Shown here one piece after another: positions 1 through 8,185 of a stretch of 64,000 bases of DNA (the stretch's first letter is position 1; each line of letters begins with the position of its first letter). The DNA is taken from contig JBGLNJ010000001.1 of the NCBI GenBank assembly GCA_041300525.1, positions 3,720,001-3,784,000 of the forward strand, written 5' to 3'. This DNA comes from JBGLNJ01 sp041300525. Its GTDB lineage: Bacteria; Chloroflexota; Anaerolineae; Fen-1058. A model generated the notes under the pieces. The model saw only the letters and a list, made by a program, of their open reading frames with translations. It was not told the DNA's origin and searched no databases. A program made the position numbers and the translations under genes.

Positions 1-668
1 TCTGCTTTAGTATCGCCGTACTCGGCAAAAGGCGGCGTGCGGGAGGCAATCTGGTCCGCTTCGTTCGTTATCACAACTTGAACATCAGCTTTGGTATCAG
101 AGTCTAGTTTGTCCCACAACATCCACGCTGCCATCCCCAACTGGCTCGACCACATAGCTGATTGCCAGACCAAACCCCACTGGCGTCCATCGGCACAGGC
201 AGCCTTGGCTACCGATTTGTGCGAGCTGGCCAGATATCCAATAGTCCGAATCGCGTGTTCGAGCACTCGGTCCCTGGGAACTCCAGAAAACTGATCCGAC
301 AATGAGTGTACATAAAGAAAGGCGTACACATAAGCATAATTGGCCGCTGTTCGTACACCGCGTTCGACGCATGTGCCTCGGCCAAAGTATCCCATACTAG
401 AGAAATCGTGCCATTGGCTCTCGGCATAAGGAACGTGCCGCTCCAATTCGTCCAAGTAGAGACCGGGTATCTGGGCGTTGAGCACCACATTCTCAAAGAT
501 CGCATGGTCCAGATTCAACCGTGCATGAGCAGACTCTACACGTCCTGCCAGATTCGTGCCCTGAAAGACACTAGAAGAAAACAGCACAACCAACAAGAGC
601 ACGACGCGAAGCCGGCGATAAAGATGGTCGCGGGTCTGGGGAGCACGGAGCTCTTCGAATTGGAGCAA
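1..668 (-). CDS. Secreted protein of unrecognised family, N-terminal part, TTG start
   Basis: Reading the minus strand from a TTG at 668 gives an open frame that runs off the window edge (about 222 codons visible). An AGGAGG ribosome-binding site lies about 8 bases upstream of the TTG, and an in-frame TGA lies just before it, so TTG is the best start. Residues about 18-37 form a basic then strongly hydrophobic stretch (RRLRVVLLLVVLFSSS), a signal peptide or membrane anchor. The rest is rich in Trp, Tyr and helix-forming residues with regularly spaced aromatic segments, as in alpha/alpha-toroid carbohydrate-active proteins, but I recognise no family signature. It follows two decayed nucleotide-sugar epimerase genes on the same strand, so a polysaccharide role is possible but unproven. 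Confidence 0.7.
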   Translation of the reverse strand, partial: MLQFEELRAPQTRDHLYRRLRVVLLLVVLFSSSVFQGTNLAGRVESAHARLNLDHAIFENVVLNAQIPGLYLDELERHVPYAESQWHDFSSMGYFGRGTCVERGVRTAANYAYVYAFLYVHSLSDQFSGVPRDRVLEHAIRTIGYLASSHKSVAKAACADGRQWGLVWQSAMWSSQLGMAAWMLWDKLDSDTKADVQVVITNEADQIASRTPPFAEYGDTKA

Positions 669-705
669 TACTCAGTCCTCCTATTTAATTTCGGAGCTTT
701 GGTCA

Positions 706-900
706 CTATCTAACTCGGCTTCGCTGCCGCGAGTCAGGAATGACATCTCTCAGAACATGATCCAATCCCAACTCCGGCTGCCAACCGATCAGCGATTGAA
801 TTTTGCTCGTGTCCGGCACCCGACGGCGTATGTCCTCAAAGCCAGCCTCGTATGCCTGTTCGTAGGCGATCAGTTTCACTTCCGAGCGGCTGCCCGACTT
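706..900 (-). pseudogene. C-terminal remnant of a nucleotide-sugar epimerase (second copy)
   Basis: The minus strand encodes the end of an extended-SDR nucleotide-sugar epimerase: AYEAGFEDIRRRVPDTSKI followed by IGWQPELGLDHVLRDVI, the usual substrate-domain tail of UDP-glucose-4-epimerase-like proteins. The NAD-binding half and the catalytic YxxxK part are absent. The fragment abuts the stop codon of the preceding epimerase remnant in the same frame and ends 38 bases before the TTG start of the secreted protein. It looks like what is left of a sugar-modification operon. Confidence 0.6.
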
Positions 901-1196
901 TTATTCTTCCCCACGCCATTTCACCATTCGCCGCAGCCCCTCGCGCCAGCCCACCTCAGGAGTGTAGCCCAGCCATTGCTTGACCTGGTCAATCGCCGCC
1001 ATCGAGTGTTTCACATCACCCGCGCGCGGCGAATGTCTTCCAGGTGACGCAAGTATGCCCTGAGCGGAGCCGAAGGGTCGTAACGGTTCATATTTGCCAC
1101 AAACACGTCCGCGCCACACTCATTCAACTGCACACAACGTACTTGCCAAGAAACCCGTTCCCGCCCGTCACCACACTGCACGCGGTTATGCAAGTG
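901..1196 (-). pseudogene. Internally deleted, frameshifted nucleotide-sugar epimerase
   Basis: Two ends of one SDR epimerase can be read. Near 1190-1160 the minus strand gives VVTGGNGFLGK, the N-terminal glycine-rich NAD-binding motif, followed after a frameshift by a segment ending GADVFVANMNRYDP. Near 1015-904 it gives the C-terminal part (GDVKHSMAAIDQ, WLGYTPEVGWREGLRRM). About 200 residues that should lie between are missing. A palindromic CCCTGAGCGGAGCCGAAGGGTCG element at 1058-1080 sits exactly between the halves, so a dispersed repeat marks the deletion. Not functional. Confidence 0.65.
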
Positions 1197-1613
1197 CGGG
1201 CGTCACGCGCTAACCAACGCTCACAAACCCCAATATGCGCTCTTCGCTGCTCGCCCCCTCGACGAATCTCAGGGCAAGCCCAATGACCAACCTATACGAT
1301 CACTCAACCATCCCATCAAGGAAGAGAGAGCGCGCCCGGCGTCCTCTGCTCCCCGAGCGATCATCTTCCCGACCTTGGATCGCACGGAAAAAAGTCGTGC
1401 TCGACTAAGCGACCATCTGACCACGCGGCGACCCGCCTATCCCCACGTCTCTGTCTTCACCCCGGTGTGGACAAGGCGGTCGGTGACTGTCACCGTAATC
1501 CGCATGGCCGTACCGGCGCGCAGCGCACGGCCTGCGTTGCCGTATAGGTCCAGCGGCCGCTATCGGGCGGGGTTTCGGTCGCTTTAACTCAGGATAATGG
1601 TTTGGAATAATTC
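1197..1613. other. Gene-poor stretch with a possible decayed beta-sandwich remnant
   Basis: No intact gene is visible. On the minus strand near 1590-1430 two adjoining frames give fragments resembling the end of a secreted Ig-like domain (PPDSGRWTYTAT, then after a frameshift TAMRITVTVTDRLVHTG and a stop). This is suggestive only. The rest shows nothing I can name. Confidence 0.25.
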
Positions 1614-1973
1614 TCAACCCCACGCGTTCAAGAACTCGACCGCATTCCTCATTTCATCTGCAGACTTGCTTGCCACCAACTTGAGGATACGGCGCATCTG
1701 CTCGCCAACTGAATAATGCTGCTGTCGCATCAAAATGATCCCGGCATGGTGCTTGCCCTGAGCCACGTAATCACCGTGCAAACGATAAAAATCCCCCACG
1801 TTGAAGCTGCACAAGACACGGCCTTGTTCTATGGCGTAATCCAGGTGTTCTGCATCATCTCGCTCAATCATCCCCGCATCCAATGCCGTTATCACATCCA
1901 CCCCTCTGGCTCGCAAAACCCGCACCAGGCTGCGATGCATCGAATCTTCGTCAAAATAGAGGCGAATCGTCAC
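1614..1973 (-). CDS. DUF5615 PIN-like toxin
   Basis: A 119-residue protein starting with a beta-strand and an acidic FDEDSMHR motif, the signature of the DUF5615 PIN-like family. Members are usually the toxin half of type II toxin-antitoxin pairs and are predicted RNases, with acidic residues in FDED, in DAGMIERDDAEHL and near NVGDF forming the metal site. Its ATG overlaps the end of the upstream DUF433 gene by 4 bases (ATGA), so the two are translationally coupled. The acidic residues are all present and the length is normal, so it may be active. The target is unknown. Confidence 0.85.
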   Translation of the reverse strand: MTIRLYFDEDSMHRSLVRVLRARGVDVITALDAGMIERDDAEHLDYAIEQGRVLCSFNVGDFYRLHGDYVAQGKHHAGIILMRQQHYSVGEQMRRILKLVASKSADEMRNAVEFLNAWG

Positions 1974-2272
1974 ACCCGGCCTCCGGCCGTCTGATGCTGC
2001 TGCTGTTCGAGTTGATCGGCCTCGGACTCGTCAGCCGCGGCGTCAGATTCAATCTCTTCGCGGTTAGCATGATAGTAAGCCAGGGCAGCATGAACTTGCG
2101 CCAACGTCAGATGCCCAAACTCTTCTGCGATTTCCTCCGGGTCAAGTCCCAGCTTGTACCAACTGACAACACGTTTCACTGTGACGCCGGTTCCGGCAAT
2201 ACGCGGCCGTCCCTCTCTCACACCAAAAGTGCGGGTAATCAATGTTCCGATATCCAGTGTCGCTATCGCCAT
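1970..2272 (-). CDS. DUF433 antitoxin partner of the DUF5615 toxin
   Basis: A 100-residue protein with the DUF433 fold: the GRPRIAGTGVTVKRVVSWYK segment followed by EEIAEEFGHLTLAQVHAALAYY, a helix-turn-helix-like antitoxin domain. The C-terminus is acidic and Gln-rich and probably wraps the toxin. A good ribosome-binding site (AGGAGGGCAAG) precedes the ATG. DUF433/DUF5615 pairs are a common arrangement in Chloroflexota and cyanobacteria. The protein would neutralise the toxin and autoregulate the operon. Confidence 0.85.
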   Translation of the reverse strand: MAIATLDIGTLITRTFGVREGRPRIAGTGVTVKRVVSWYKLGLDPEEIAEEFGHLTLAQVHAALAYYHANREEIESDAAADESEADQLEQQQHQTAGGRV

Positions 2273-2337
2273 CTTGCCCTCCTACTGCCCATTCTACTTC
2301 ATCAGAAACACTGTTTCCTGAAAAGGGGTCAAACGTG

Positions 2338-3543
2338 CTAACCCGATTTCGCCCCACCGTTTTCCCAACCGAAGTTGATTGCGGTGGGCGTTTCGCTCTC
2401 CGGTTGGCGATGGGGCGTTGGGTACAACGTGCCCCCTCTCGCGCCTGGAGTCCTGCCCGAAACAGTCGGGACGACGCTGGAACTGTCGCCCCTTTCCAAA
2501 CGGGCGTCGCACGTACTTCGTGCGCGGAATCTCGCCAGCAAGATTTCTTTGACCCGCGCCTTGGGCGTCCAAAGGCGTATATCTGGATCGAACGCTCTTG
2601 CCTTGAGATTTGTCGCGGCGACCCGATCCGCACCCTCTCGATGCCCGCACTGGCGGCACTGAAACGTATCCCCCTGCCGGTTGTCCCGATGGACACACCC
2701 ACAGGTTGGAACGGGACACGTTTGAGACGAGTAGGCCGGGTTCACCTGCTTTCGACGGAAACCTTCCGCCGACGCCTTGAATTCTGTTCGCTTGTTCAAC
2801 GCGGTGCGTGCCCATAGGCTGACGCGCCGCGAGATGCGCTTGCTCTTGGCCTTGCCCCGCAGGTCCAGCTTCTCAATCACGATGACCGAGGGCTGGCGCT
2901 TGTCTTTCACCTGATTGATCGCCGTGTTGATCTGCCGTTCCACTTCGACGCGGTGGCGGCGCGTTTTGTGTTGCTGCTTCTCGCGTCCCAGATTGAACTG
3001 GCGAATCCGATGCGCCTTCGCCAGATCGCCCCGCGCCTCGGCCTGCTGGGCGATCTGATACAGCTTGTTGCGCTTGCGCCCCTTGTCGCACAAGTCATCC
3101 GAGGCTCGCCCCAGAAACTTGCCGAATTCTGTCCCGTAGCGGTTGCCGCGCTCGTCGGTGAACACTTCCGTTACGCCGGCATCCAGGCCGCACGGCTCGC
3201 CCTCCAACGGCGCAACGGCCTTCACCTCGGCCGTGTAGTGGATTTCGACGCGCTGCCGCTCGGTGTCCAGCACTACACGGAGATTGCCCACTATGGGCGT
3301 GTTACCCGTGAGCGGGACGACCATACGCTGCCTCGGCTTCTGGCTCATGAGCGCGATGTATTGCCGCCCGTTTTCCACAAACAGCGTATACATATTGGCA
3401 TCAAATGCCATAGAACAGGCGGCTTTGGCGACTGGCCGCGCGCCCCGCTTGCGTCGGATCACGCGCCGTAAGTAGTTGCGCACCTGACGCTGCTCGTGCT
3501 CCGGTACGCTGAACTGGGTCGGCCTGGGCGCACGCCCATACAC
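2338..3543 (-). pseudogene. tnpB: TnpB (IS200/IS605 RNA-guided nuclease), 5'-truncated
   Basis: The 401-codon frame holds the RuvC-like core of TnpB: GLDAGVTE (first Asp), VIVIEKLDLRG (Glu), a CPVPTCGC...FQCRQCGH zinc ribbon and GADRVAATN (last Asp). The usual N-terminal helical domain of about 100 residues is missing; the frame opens at a GTG at 3543 just after a stop codon. No tnpA is present. The C-terminal tail with its basic, Pro/Gly-rich segment matches the part of tnpB that normally overlaps the guide (omega) RNA, so the RNA gene may still be present near 2290-2560. TnpB nucleases cut DNA next to a target-adjacent motif. With its N-terminus lost this copy is probably dead. Confidence 0.75.
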
Positions 3544-3620
3544 ATCAAGCTAAGTTATGTCGGGTATTTGAAAATTGACGCACACGTGGCATCCTTGATA
3601 GTATCATCAAGGAGGCCATC

Positions 3621-3820
3621 ATGTTTCAACTTGCGAAGGCCGGCGAGGCCATACAGACGTTCTTTCAAAGGACCGCGGAGCGATTGGCCCGCGTGAGCGG
3701 TTTCGTCCAACGGGAGTCGAAGATCACGGGTGCACACTGGATTCAAACCCTGACGTTTGGGTTTATCGAGACACCCGATGCAACGCTGAACCAATTGGCT
3801 CAGGTCAGCACCGACTTGGG
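3621..3820 (+). pseudogene. IS4-family transposase, N-terminal stub
   Basis: After an AAGGAGG ribosome-binding site, the ATG at 3621 opens a frame whose first about 66 residues match the N-terminus of IS4-type transposases (FQRTAERLARVSGFVQRESK, then TLTFGFIETPDATLNQLAQ). The similarity stops at about 3820, where the sequence becomes the Nudix gene in another frame. The DDE domain is absent. A short palindrome (CCTTGAT...ATCAAGG) just upstream may be part of the element end. Confidence 0.7.
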
Positions 3821-4242
3821 TGTGCCGGTATGTGCTGCTCATCCATCGCAGGCGCGATCCGCATCGGGGATTGTGGGTCGCGCCCGGCGGCAAACTGGAG
3901 CCGGGCGAGTCGCCGCACGAAGGCGCGGTGCGCGAAATCCTTGAAGAGACTGGGCTGCGGATCGAGTTGCCCGAGTTGCGCGGCGTCGTCACCGAAGTCA
4001 GCGCGAGGCCGGACTACCAGTGGTTGTTGTTCCTGTTCCGCGCTGACCGGTTTACGGGCGAGGTGCGCGCAAGCGACGAAGGCGAGTTAGCGTGGTGCTC
4101 GTTCGACCGGATGCCCGACCTGCCGATGCCGCAGTCGGATGAGACGTGGTGGCGGCACTGCGTCTCGCTCGATGGCGGGCTGTTCGTCGCCAAGTTCAAC
4201 TATGATGCCGATCTGCGCGTGACGCGTTGGGCGAGGTATTGA
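3820..4242 (+). CDS. Nudix hydrolase, MutT-like
   Basis: A 140-residue Nudix protein. The Nudix box is complete: GGKLEPGESPHEGAVREILEETGL, with the REILEE metal-binding core. MutT-like members hydrolyse nucleoside diphosphates linked to X, such as 8-oxo-dGTP, to clean the nucleotide pool, but the exact substrate cannot be read here. The frame begins at a GTG inside the IS4 remnant, and VLLIHRRRDP is the usual first strand, so the native start and promoter seem to have been replaced by transposon DNA. Expression may depend on the IS fragment. Confidence 0.8.
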   Translation: MCRYVLLIHRRRDPHRGLWVAPGGKLEPGESPHEGAVREILEETGLRIELPELRGVVTEVSARPDYQWLLFLFRADRFTGEVRASDEGELAWCSFDRMPDLPMPQSDETWWRHCVSLDGGLFVAKFNYDADLRVTRWARY

Positions 4243-4286
4243 AAACGTTGCGGCTCATACAAAGGCAGGTTTCACATGAAGGGTCA

Positions 4287-4312
4287 GAGGCCACACAAAA
4301 GCGTGTGGCCTC
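4287..4312. terminator. Terminator hairpin between convergent genes
   Basis: A perfect 10-base stem (GAGGCCACAC / GTGTGGCCTC) with a 6-base loop lies between the Nudix stop at 4242 and the minus-strand phosphatase stop at 4316. It could end transcription from both sides, although the T-run is weak. Confidence 0.6.
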
Positions 4313-4315
4313 AAG

Positions 4316-6268
4316 TTATGCAGGGTGATCCTGCATCCGTCTGACGACCACCAGTGTCAGATCGTCCTGCCAGGCAACCGAGCCGGCAAATCGCGTGACG
4401 TGTTCCAGGATCGCATCAATGTCAACCGCGAGTTCGCCATCTTTAGCGAGGATGGATTGCAGCCCGTCAAAGCTCAACATCTTGCCCTGGGCGTCGCGCG
4501 CTTCGATGATGCCGTCGGTGTACAGCAAAATCGCCTCGCCGGGCGGCAAGGCGCGCGCCTGGCTGGTGCATTGCAGGTCAGCCTGAATGCCGACTGGAAA
4601 GCGGCCCGGGCTGTCAAGATAGGTCGGCTCTTTGTGGTCGCCGCACAGCAATGGGCTGGGGTGACCGGCGTTGGCAAGCCGGAGCGTCCAGGTCTGCGTG
4701 TCCAGCACGAGGTAACACAGGGTCACCGACGACTTGCCGCGCGTATCGCCGAACATCACCCGGTTGACTGATTCCAGCACCACCGCCGGGTCGAGCTGGC
4801 CTTGCGCGTATGCGCGCAATATGCTGCGCACCGTCGCCATCAACAGCGCGGCCGGCACACCCTTGCCCACCACGTCGCCGATGACAATCCCCAGGTGATG
4901 CTCGTCAATCCAGATAAAGTCATACAGGTCGCCGCCGGTTTCTTGTGCTTGCAGGCAGCGGCTGGCGATGAACAGGCCGGGGATGTCCGGCGGGTCGGGC
5001 AGCAAGCTCTGTTGAATCGTTCGCGCGAGCGCCAACTCCTGGCGCAGCCGCTCTTGTTGAGCCACCGCTTCGAGCAAGCGAGCATTTTCAATGGCGATGG
5101 CCGCCTGGGCGGCGATGGTCATCAGGATGTCAACGTGCTCTTGGGTGAACGCGCCGGGCGCATCATAATCCTGCGCGGCGATCATGCCGATCACGTGCTC
5201 GCCGGCGATCATCGGCACGCCCAGCCAGCATTGCGGCGCCTTTCCGACGGGTTCCATCCCCAACGCGCGGGTGCGCTCCGTGACATTGTCGGCCAGGAGC
5301 AGGGGCGCGCGGCTGTGAATGACGTACTCGGTCAATCCCTTCCCGGCCTGCCGAGCGGAAGTGGCGCTCAACTGGCCGCCCGTCACATTCAGGACAAAAG
5401 TCACCTCGTCATTCTGAGCTGCATAGAGCGCGATGTAAAAATTGGTCGTGTCAATCACCTTGCTGCTTTCGCGATAGATAGTATCCATCAGGCGCGGGAT
5501 GTCTACGGTGGCGCTGATGGCACGGCCGATCTCGTTCAACGCGCTGAGTTGAGCCACTTGCTGTTGCAGCCGTTGAGACATGGCGACGCGGCGACGCAGG
5601 ATGAGGCTCACTTGAAGGATGGCGACGCCCAGGATGACCAGCGGCCCGAATCCGTTGTTGACGTACGTTACCGCGATCAAGAGTCCGATGTGCAGGTCCA
5701 ACACTTCCAGGGGCATGATCTCGAGCTCGTCTTGCATTTGCTCGCGCAGCGATTGCCCGTCCAGGAGGCCACGAGTATATAGGATCAGCCGATTGGATAC
5801 CTGGTAGACGACGATGAATCCCAGGGCGGCCAGGTAATTTGCGATGGACAGGCGTTCGATGGGCAGCCGGCCTCCCAGTCGCGCGTAGGTCCACGTGGAT
5901 GCCACGAACATGAGCATGTACATCCCATAGTTGCCTAGCATCTGGCTTATGCGTCGTGCGCGATTGGACGATGGCCTCTGGTTGATGGCCCCGGCAGTGA
6001 CCGAGGCGACCATGACAATCGCGCTAGTCGGAGGACCGAGCATGATGGAGGCAGCCAGAAAGACTGCATCTGACAGGCTGATGATGGTTGAACCGGCGGT
6101 TGGGATGACGAACAAGTTGGCGGTGATGCCCAGCACGACGAACAGGGCCAGAGTCACCGGATCGGTCGCCGGGTAAGACGGCCAGGCAGCGACGACGGCG
6201 GCCATGCCGGCCAGTACGAGGACGGCATTGACTAGATGCAAGCGGCGGAGACTGGGTGAAGAAGCCAT
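4316..6268 (-). CDS. Membrane GAF-SpoIIE protein phosphatase (RsbU-like)
   Basis: A 650-residue signalling protein. Residues about 12-225 form several membrane segments. A linker with a coiled coil leads to a GAF domain (about 240-395) and then a PP2C-type SpoIIE phosphatase domain (about 415-645) with the motifs TGGDLYDF, GDVVGKGVPAALLMA, ANAGHPSPLL and LLYTDGIIEARDAQG, including the metal-binding Asp residues. Such proteins dephosphorylate anti-sigma-factor antagonists in partner-switching stress pathways. The membrane/GAF part probably senses a ligand or membrane state. No anti-sigma factor or antagonist lies nearby, so the partner is unknown. Confidence 0.85.
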   Translation of the reverse strand: MASSPSLRRLHLVNAVLVLAGMAAVVAAWPSYPATDPVTLALFVVLGITANLFVIPTAGSTIISLSDAVFLAASIMLGPPTSAIVMVASVTAGAINQRPSSNRARRISQMLGNYGMYMLMFVASTWTYARLGGRLPIERLSIANYLAALGFIVVYQVSNRLILYTRGLLDGQSLREQMQDELEIMPLEVLDLHIGLLIAVTYVNNGFGPLVILGVAILQVSLILRRRVAMSQRLQQQVAQLSALNEIGRAISATVDIPRLMDTIYRESSKVIDTTNFYIALYAAQNDEVTFVLNVTGGQLSATSARQAGKGLTEYVIHSRAPLLLADNVTERTRALGMEPVGKAPQCWLGVPMIAGEHVIGMIAAQDYDAPGAFTQEHVDILMTIAAQAAIAIENARLLEAVAQQERLRQELALARTIQQSLLPDPPDIPGLFIASRCLQAQETGGDLYDFIWIDEHHLGIVIGDVVGKGVPAALLMATVRSILRAYAQGQLDPAVVLESVNRVMFGDTRGKSSVTLCYLVLDTQTWTLRLANAGHPSPLLCGDHKEPTYLDSPGRFPVGIQADLQCTSQARALPPGEAILLYTDGIIEARDAQGKMLSFDGLQSILAKDGELAVDIDAILEHVTRFAGSVAWQDDLTLVVVRRMQDHPA

Positions 6269-6377
6269 GCGCTAATGATAGCCTCAAACGCAAACTGCGT
6301 CAATAGACTTTTTTTGCCTCACGCCAAGACGCAAAGGATTCCATTCAAAAAGCTCGGCGATCGGGGCGCGAGAAAGT

Positions 6378-6578
6378 CTACTTTCGCGTCGGCAGGCTGG
6401 CGGAAAAGCCCAGCAGCCCGCCGCCGATGGCCCAAAAGATCAGGTCGAGCGATTTGACCGGGCCTTTGTAAAGGACGCTAAAGACAAAAGCAATGATGAT
6501 GCCCAATAGGACGTTCCCAACGACTAGTGCCAGCCGGTGATTTTCGGGTGAATGGCTTTGTGGATTCTCTGATGACAT
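6378..6578 (-). CDS. Small two-segment membrane protein
   Basis: A 66-residue protein with a polar N-terminus (SENPQSHSPENHR) and two hydrophobic segments, LVVGNVLLGIIIAFVFSVLY and LIFWAIGGGLLGFSASL, joined by a short polar loop. It follows the peptidase gene's operon strand and starts near an AAAGAGATG site. No family is recognised. The two-hairpin form is common in small membrane or accessory subunits. Confidence 0.5.
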   Translation of the reverse strand: MSSENPQSHSPENHRLALVVGNVLLGIIIAFVFSVLYKGPVKSLDLIFWAIGGGLLGFSASLPTRK

Positions 6579-6605
6579 CTCTTTCCCCTCGCTACGGACC
6601 TCTGC

Positions 6606-7928
6606 TCACTTTTCTCCCAATACGCGCTTGAGCTCGTCAAACGTCGTCATCGGCGCCATGGTATCGAGGAACGCTCTGAGCGATGGGCTGCGGTCGCGCA
6701 ACCGCTTGACCGCCGGGCCGACAGGGTCCTCGCCGGAAGCGCCTGGCTCATCGGCGTACGCGCCATGAAAGGCAAAGTAAGCCTGGTTGAGTTTGCGGAT
6801 CAGGTAACCGCGATCGGCAAAGACCACGCGCTGTTGGCGCATGTACTCTTCGGCCTGCTCGATCCGCGCCGTGGCGGTGGCCGTATCTTTTGTTTCTTTG
6901 GCTTTGCGCGCTTCGGCCAGCAGCCGGTCTACCTCGACGCGCGTCGTGCGCATCTCGGCGCGAAAGTTGAAGGCGTTCGGATCGGGCGTGGGTGTGGGCG
7001 CTGGAGTTGGCGTGGGGCCGGGCGTGGGCGTGGGACGCGGCGGAGGCGCAAGTTCGGGATAAAAGCGTTGCAACACCAACGCGCCCACCTCTTTGCCGAC
7101 GAGGTTCGCCGTCGTTTCGTTCATCGTGCGGACCTGGGGCGATTTCTCATAGTTCATCCCCAGCGGACGCAACTCGAGCCAGTTGTGCGTCCACTCGTGC
7201 GACGTCGCTTCAATCGTCCACTCTAGTGATGTGGTTTCCTGTATCATGGACGGATAAATCGCCAGCCCGCCAATCGGCTCGACCAGCGACGATACGTCAA
7301 AACGCTTGTCTACCTCGTTCTCGATTTGTTCCGCCCGGTCGGTCGTCAGGCCAGTGACGAGAGGAAAGCCGTTTTTCTGATAAATCTCATCTCGCGGCGA
7401 AACGATGAGAAGCTGCGGCAGGGGTGTGAGGCGGGCTTTGAGAGGGGGAATGACTTGGCCGCCGACGGCAAAATCCAACTCGTTGAGCACGGTCGAGATT
7501 TGCTCTTCGAGGATGGACTCGACCGTCGTCTGTTGGGCGGCTTGTTGCGCGCGCAATTGCGCCAGCTCCGCGCGCTGATGGGCAGACGTGGCGGCGGCGT
7601 CCGTTACTTTGGGATCGGCATAAATCTCATCAATCTCGTCCTGCAACTGGATGATGCGCTGGACCAACTGCATGTAATCCAGGACGAGCGTTTTGCGGCG
7701 CGCTTCGTCCAAATAGTCTTGAGCGGGCACGGCCATCTGCGCGCCTTTGGCTGCCAGTGCCCTGGCTTCCCAATGGATAAAGTCGAACGAGTCGTCGGCG
7801 ACCAGCCGGCTGACCGCCGGGCTGAATGCGCCCGGCGGCTGATATTCGCGGCTGATCAGCAAGGCGACCATGGCCAGGAATAGCGCCAGCTTGATGAACC
7901 TCCACAGCCGCTTCAAGAATCTATGCAT
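6606..7928 (-). CDS. Membrane-anchored HExxH zinc peptidase-like protein
   Basis: The ATG at 7928 gives a 440-residue protein starting with a basic patch and one membrane anchor (residues about 12-25). Residues 78-150 are helical and coiled-coil-like. TSHEWTHNWL at 242-251 holds a classic HExxH zinc motif, followed by NETTANLVGKEVG at 270-282 whose Glu residues could be the third ligand, as in gluzincins. A PTPTP linker (about 300-325) leads to a helical C-terminal domain with DRGYLIRKLNQAYF. I infer an extracytoplasmic metallopeptidase anchored by its N-terminus; the substrate is unknown. A frame open upstream to 7994 runs through a C-rich repeat and is not the real start. Confidence 0.65.
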   Translation of the reverse strand: MHRFLKRLWRFIKLALFLAMVALLISREYQPPGAFSPAVSRLVADDSFDFIHWEARALAAKGAQMAVPAQDYLDEARRKTLVLDYMQLVQRIIQLQDEIDEIYADPKVTDAAATSAHQRAELAQLRAQQAAQQTTVESILEEQISTVLNELDFAVGGQVIPPLKARLTPLPQLLIVSPRDEIYQKNGFPLVTGLTTDRAEQIENEVDKRFDVSSLVEPIGGLAIYPSMIQETTSLEWTIEATSHEWTHNWLELRPLGMNYEKSPQVRTMNETTANLVGKEVGALVLQRFYPELAPPPRPTPTPGPTPTPAPTPTPDPNAFNFRAEMRTTRVEVDRLLAEARKAKETKDTATATARIEQAEEYMRQQRVVFADRGYLIRKLNQAYFAFHGAYADEPGASGEDPVGPAVKRLRDRSPSLRAFLDTMAPMTTFDELKRVLGEK

Positions 7929-7975
7929 GACCCCACCCCAGCCCTCCCCTGCGCTCATGCAGGGGAGGGAGAACT

Positions 7976-8185
7976 CTACAGATACTTGCGCCACGCCGAC
8001 GGCACATCCAGCACGACCAGTGCCAGGTAGCGCGGGCGGAACGGCGCGCGAAGCAGGCGCATGTGCGCCTCAGCCGGCGTCCGGTCGTTCTTCCGATGGT
8101 TGCATGGCTTGCAGGCGGCCACGACGTTTTCCCACGTGGTCTTGCCGCCGCGAGAGCGCGGCAGGACGTGGTCGAGCGTGAGCTC
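7976..8185 (-). pseudogene. HNH endonuclease C-terminal half fused in frame to cimA
   Basis: The last about 69 residues of the cimA frame read as the end of a McrA-type HNH protein: LTLDHVLPRSRGGKTTWENV, then ACKPCNHRKNDRTPAEAHM, which has the HNH His and Asn residues and one zinc CxxC pair. The N-terminal half, with the other CxxC pair, is absent, so the nuclease should not fold alone. The joint lies near 8190. Free-standing HNH proteins of this type are common in actinobacteria and Chloroflexota, so this is a truncated neighbour gene rather than a natural CimA domain. Confidence 0.75.

Noticed and set aside
4325..5782. Long plus-strand frames opposite the SpoIIE phosphatase, leu genes and others
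   Set aside because: Antisense shadows rich in Arg, His and Gly, caused by high GC at third positions; no ribosome-binding sites and no family motifs.
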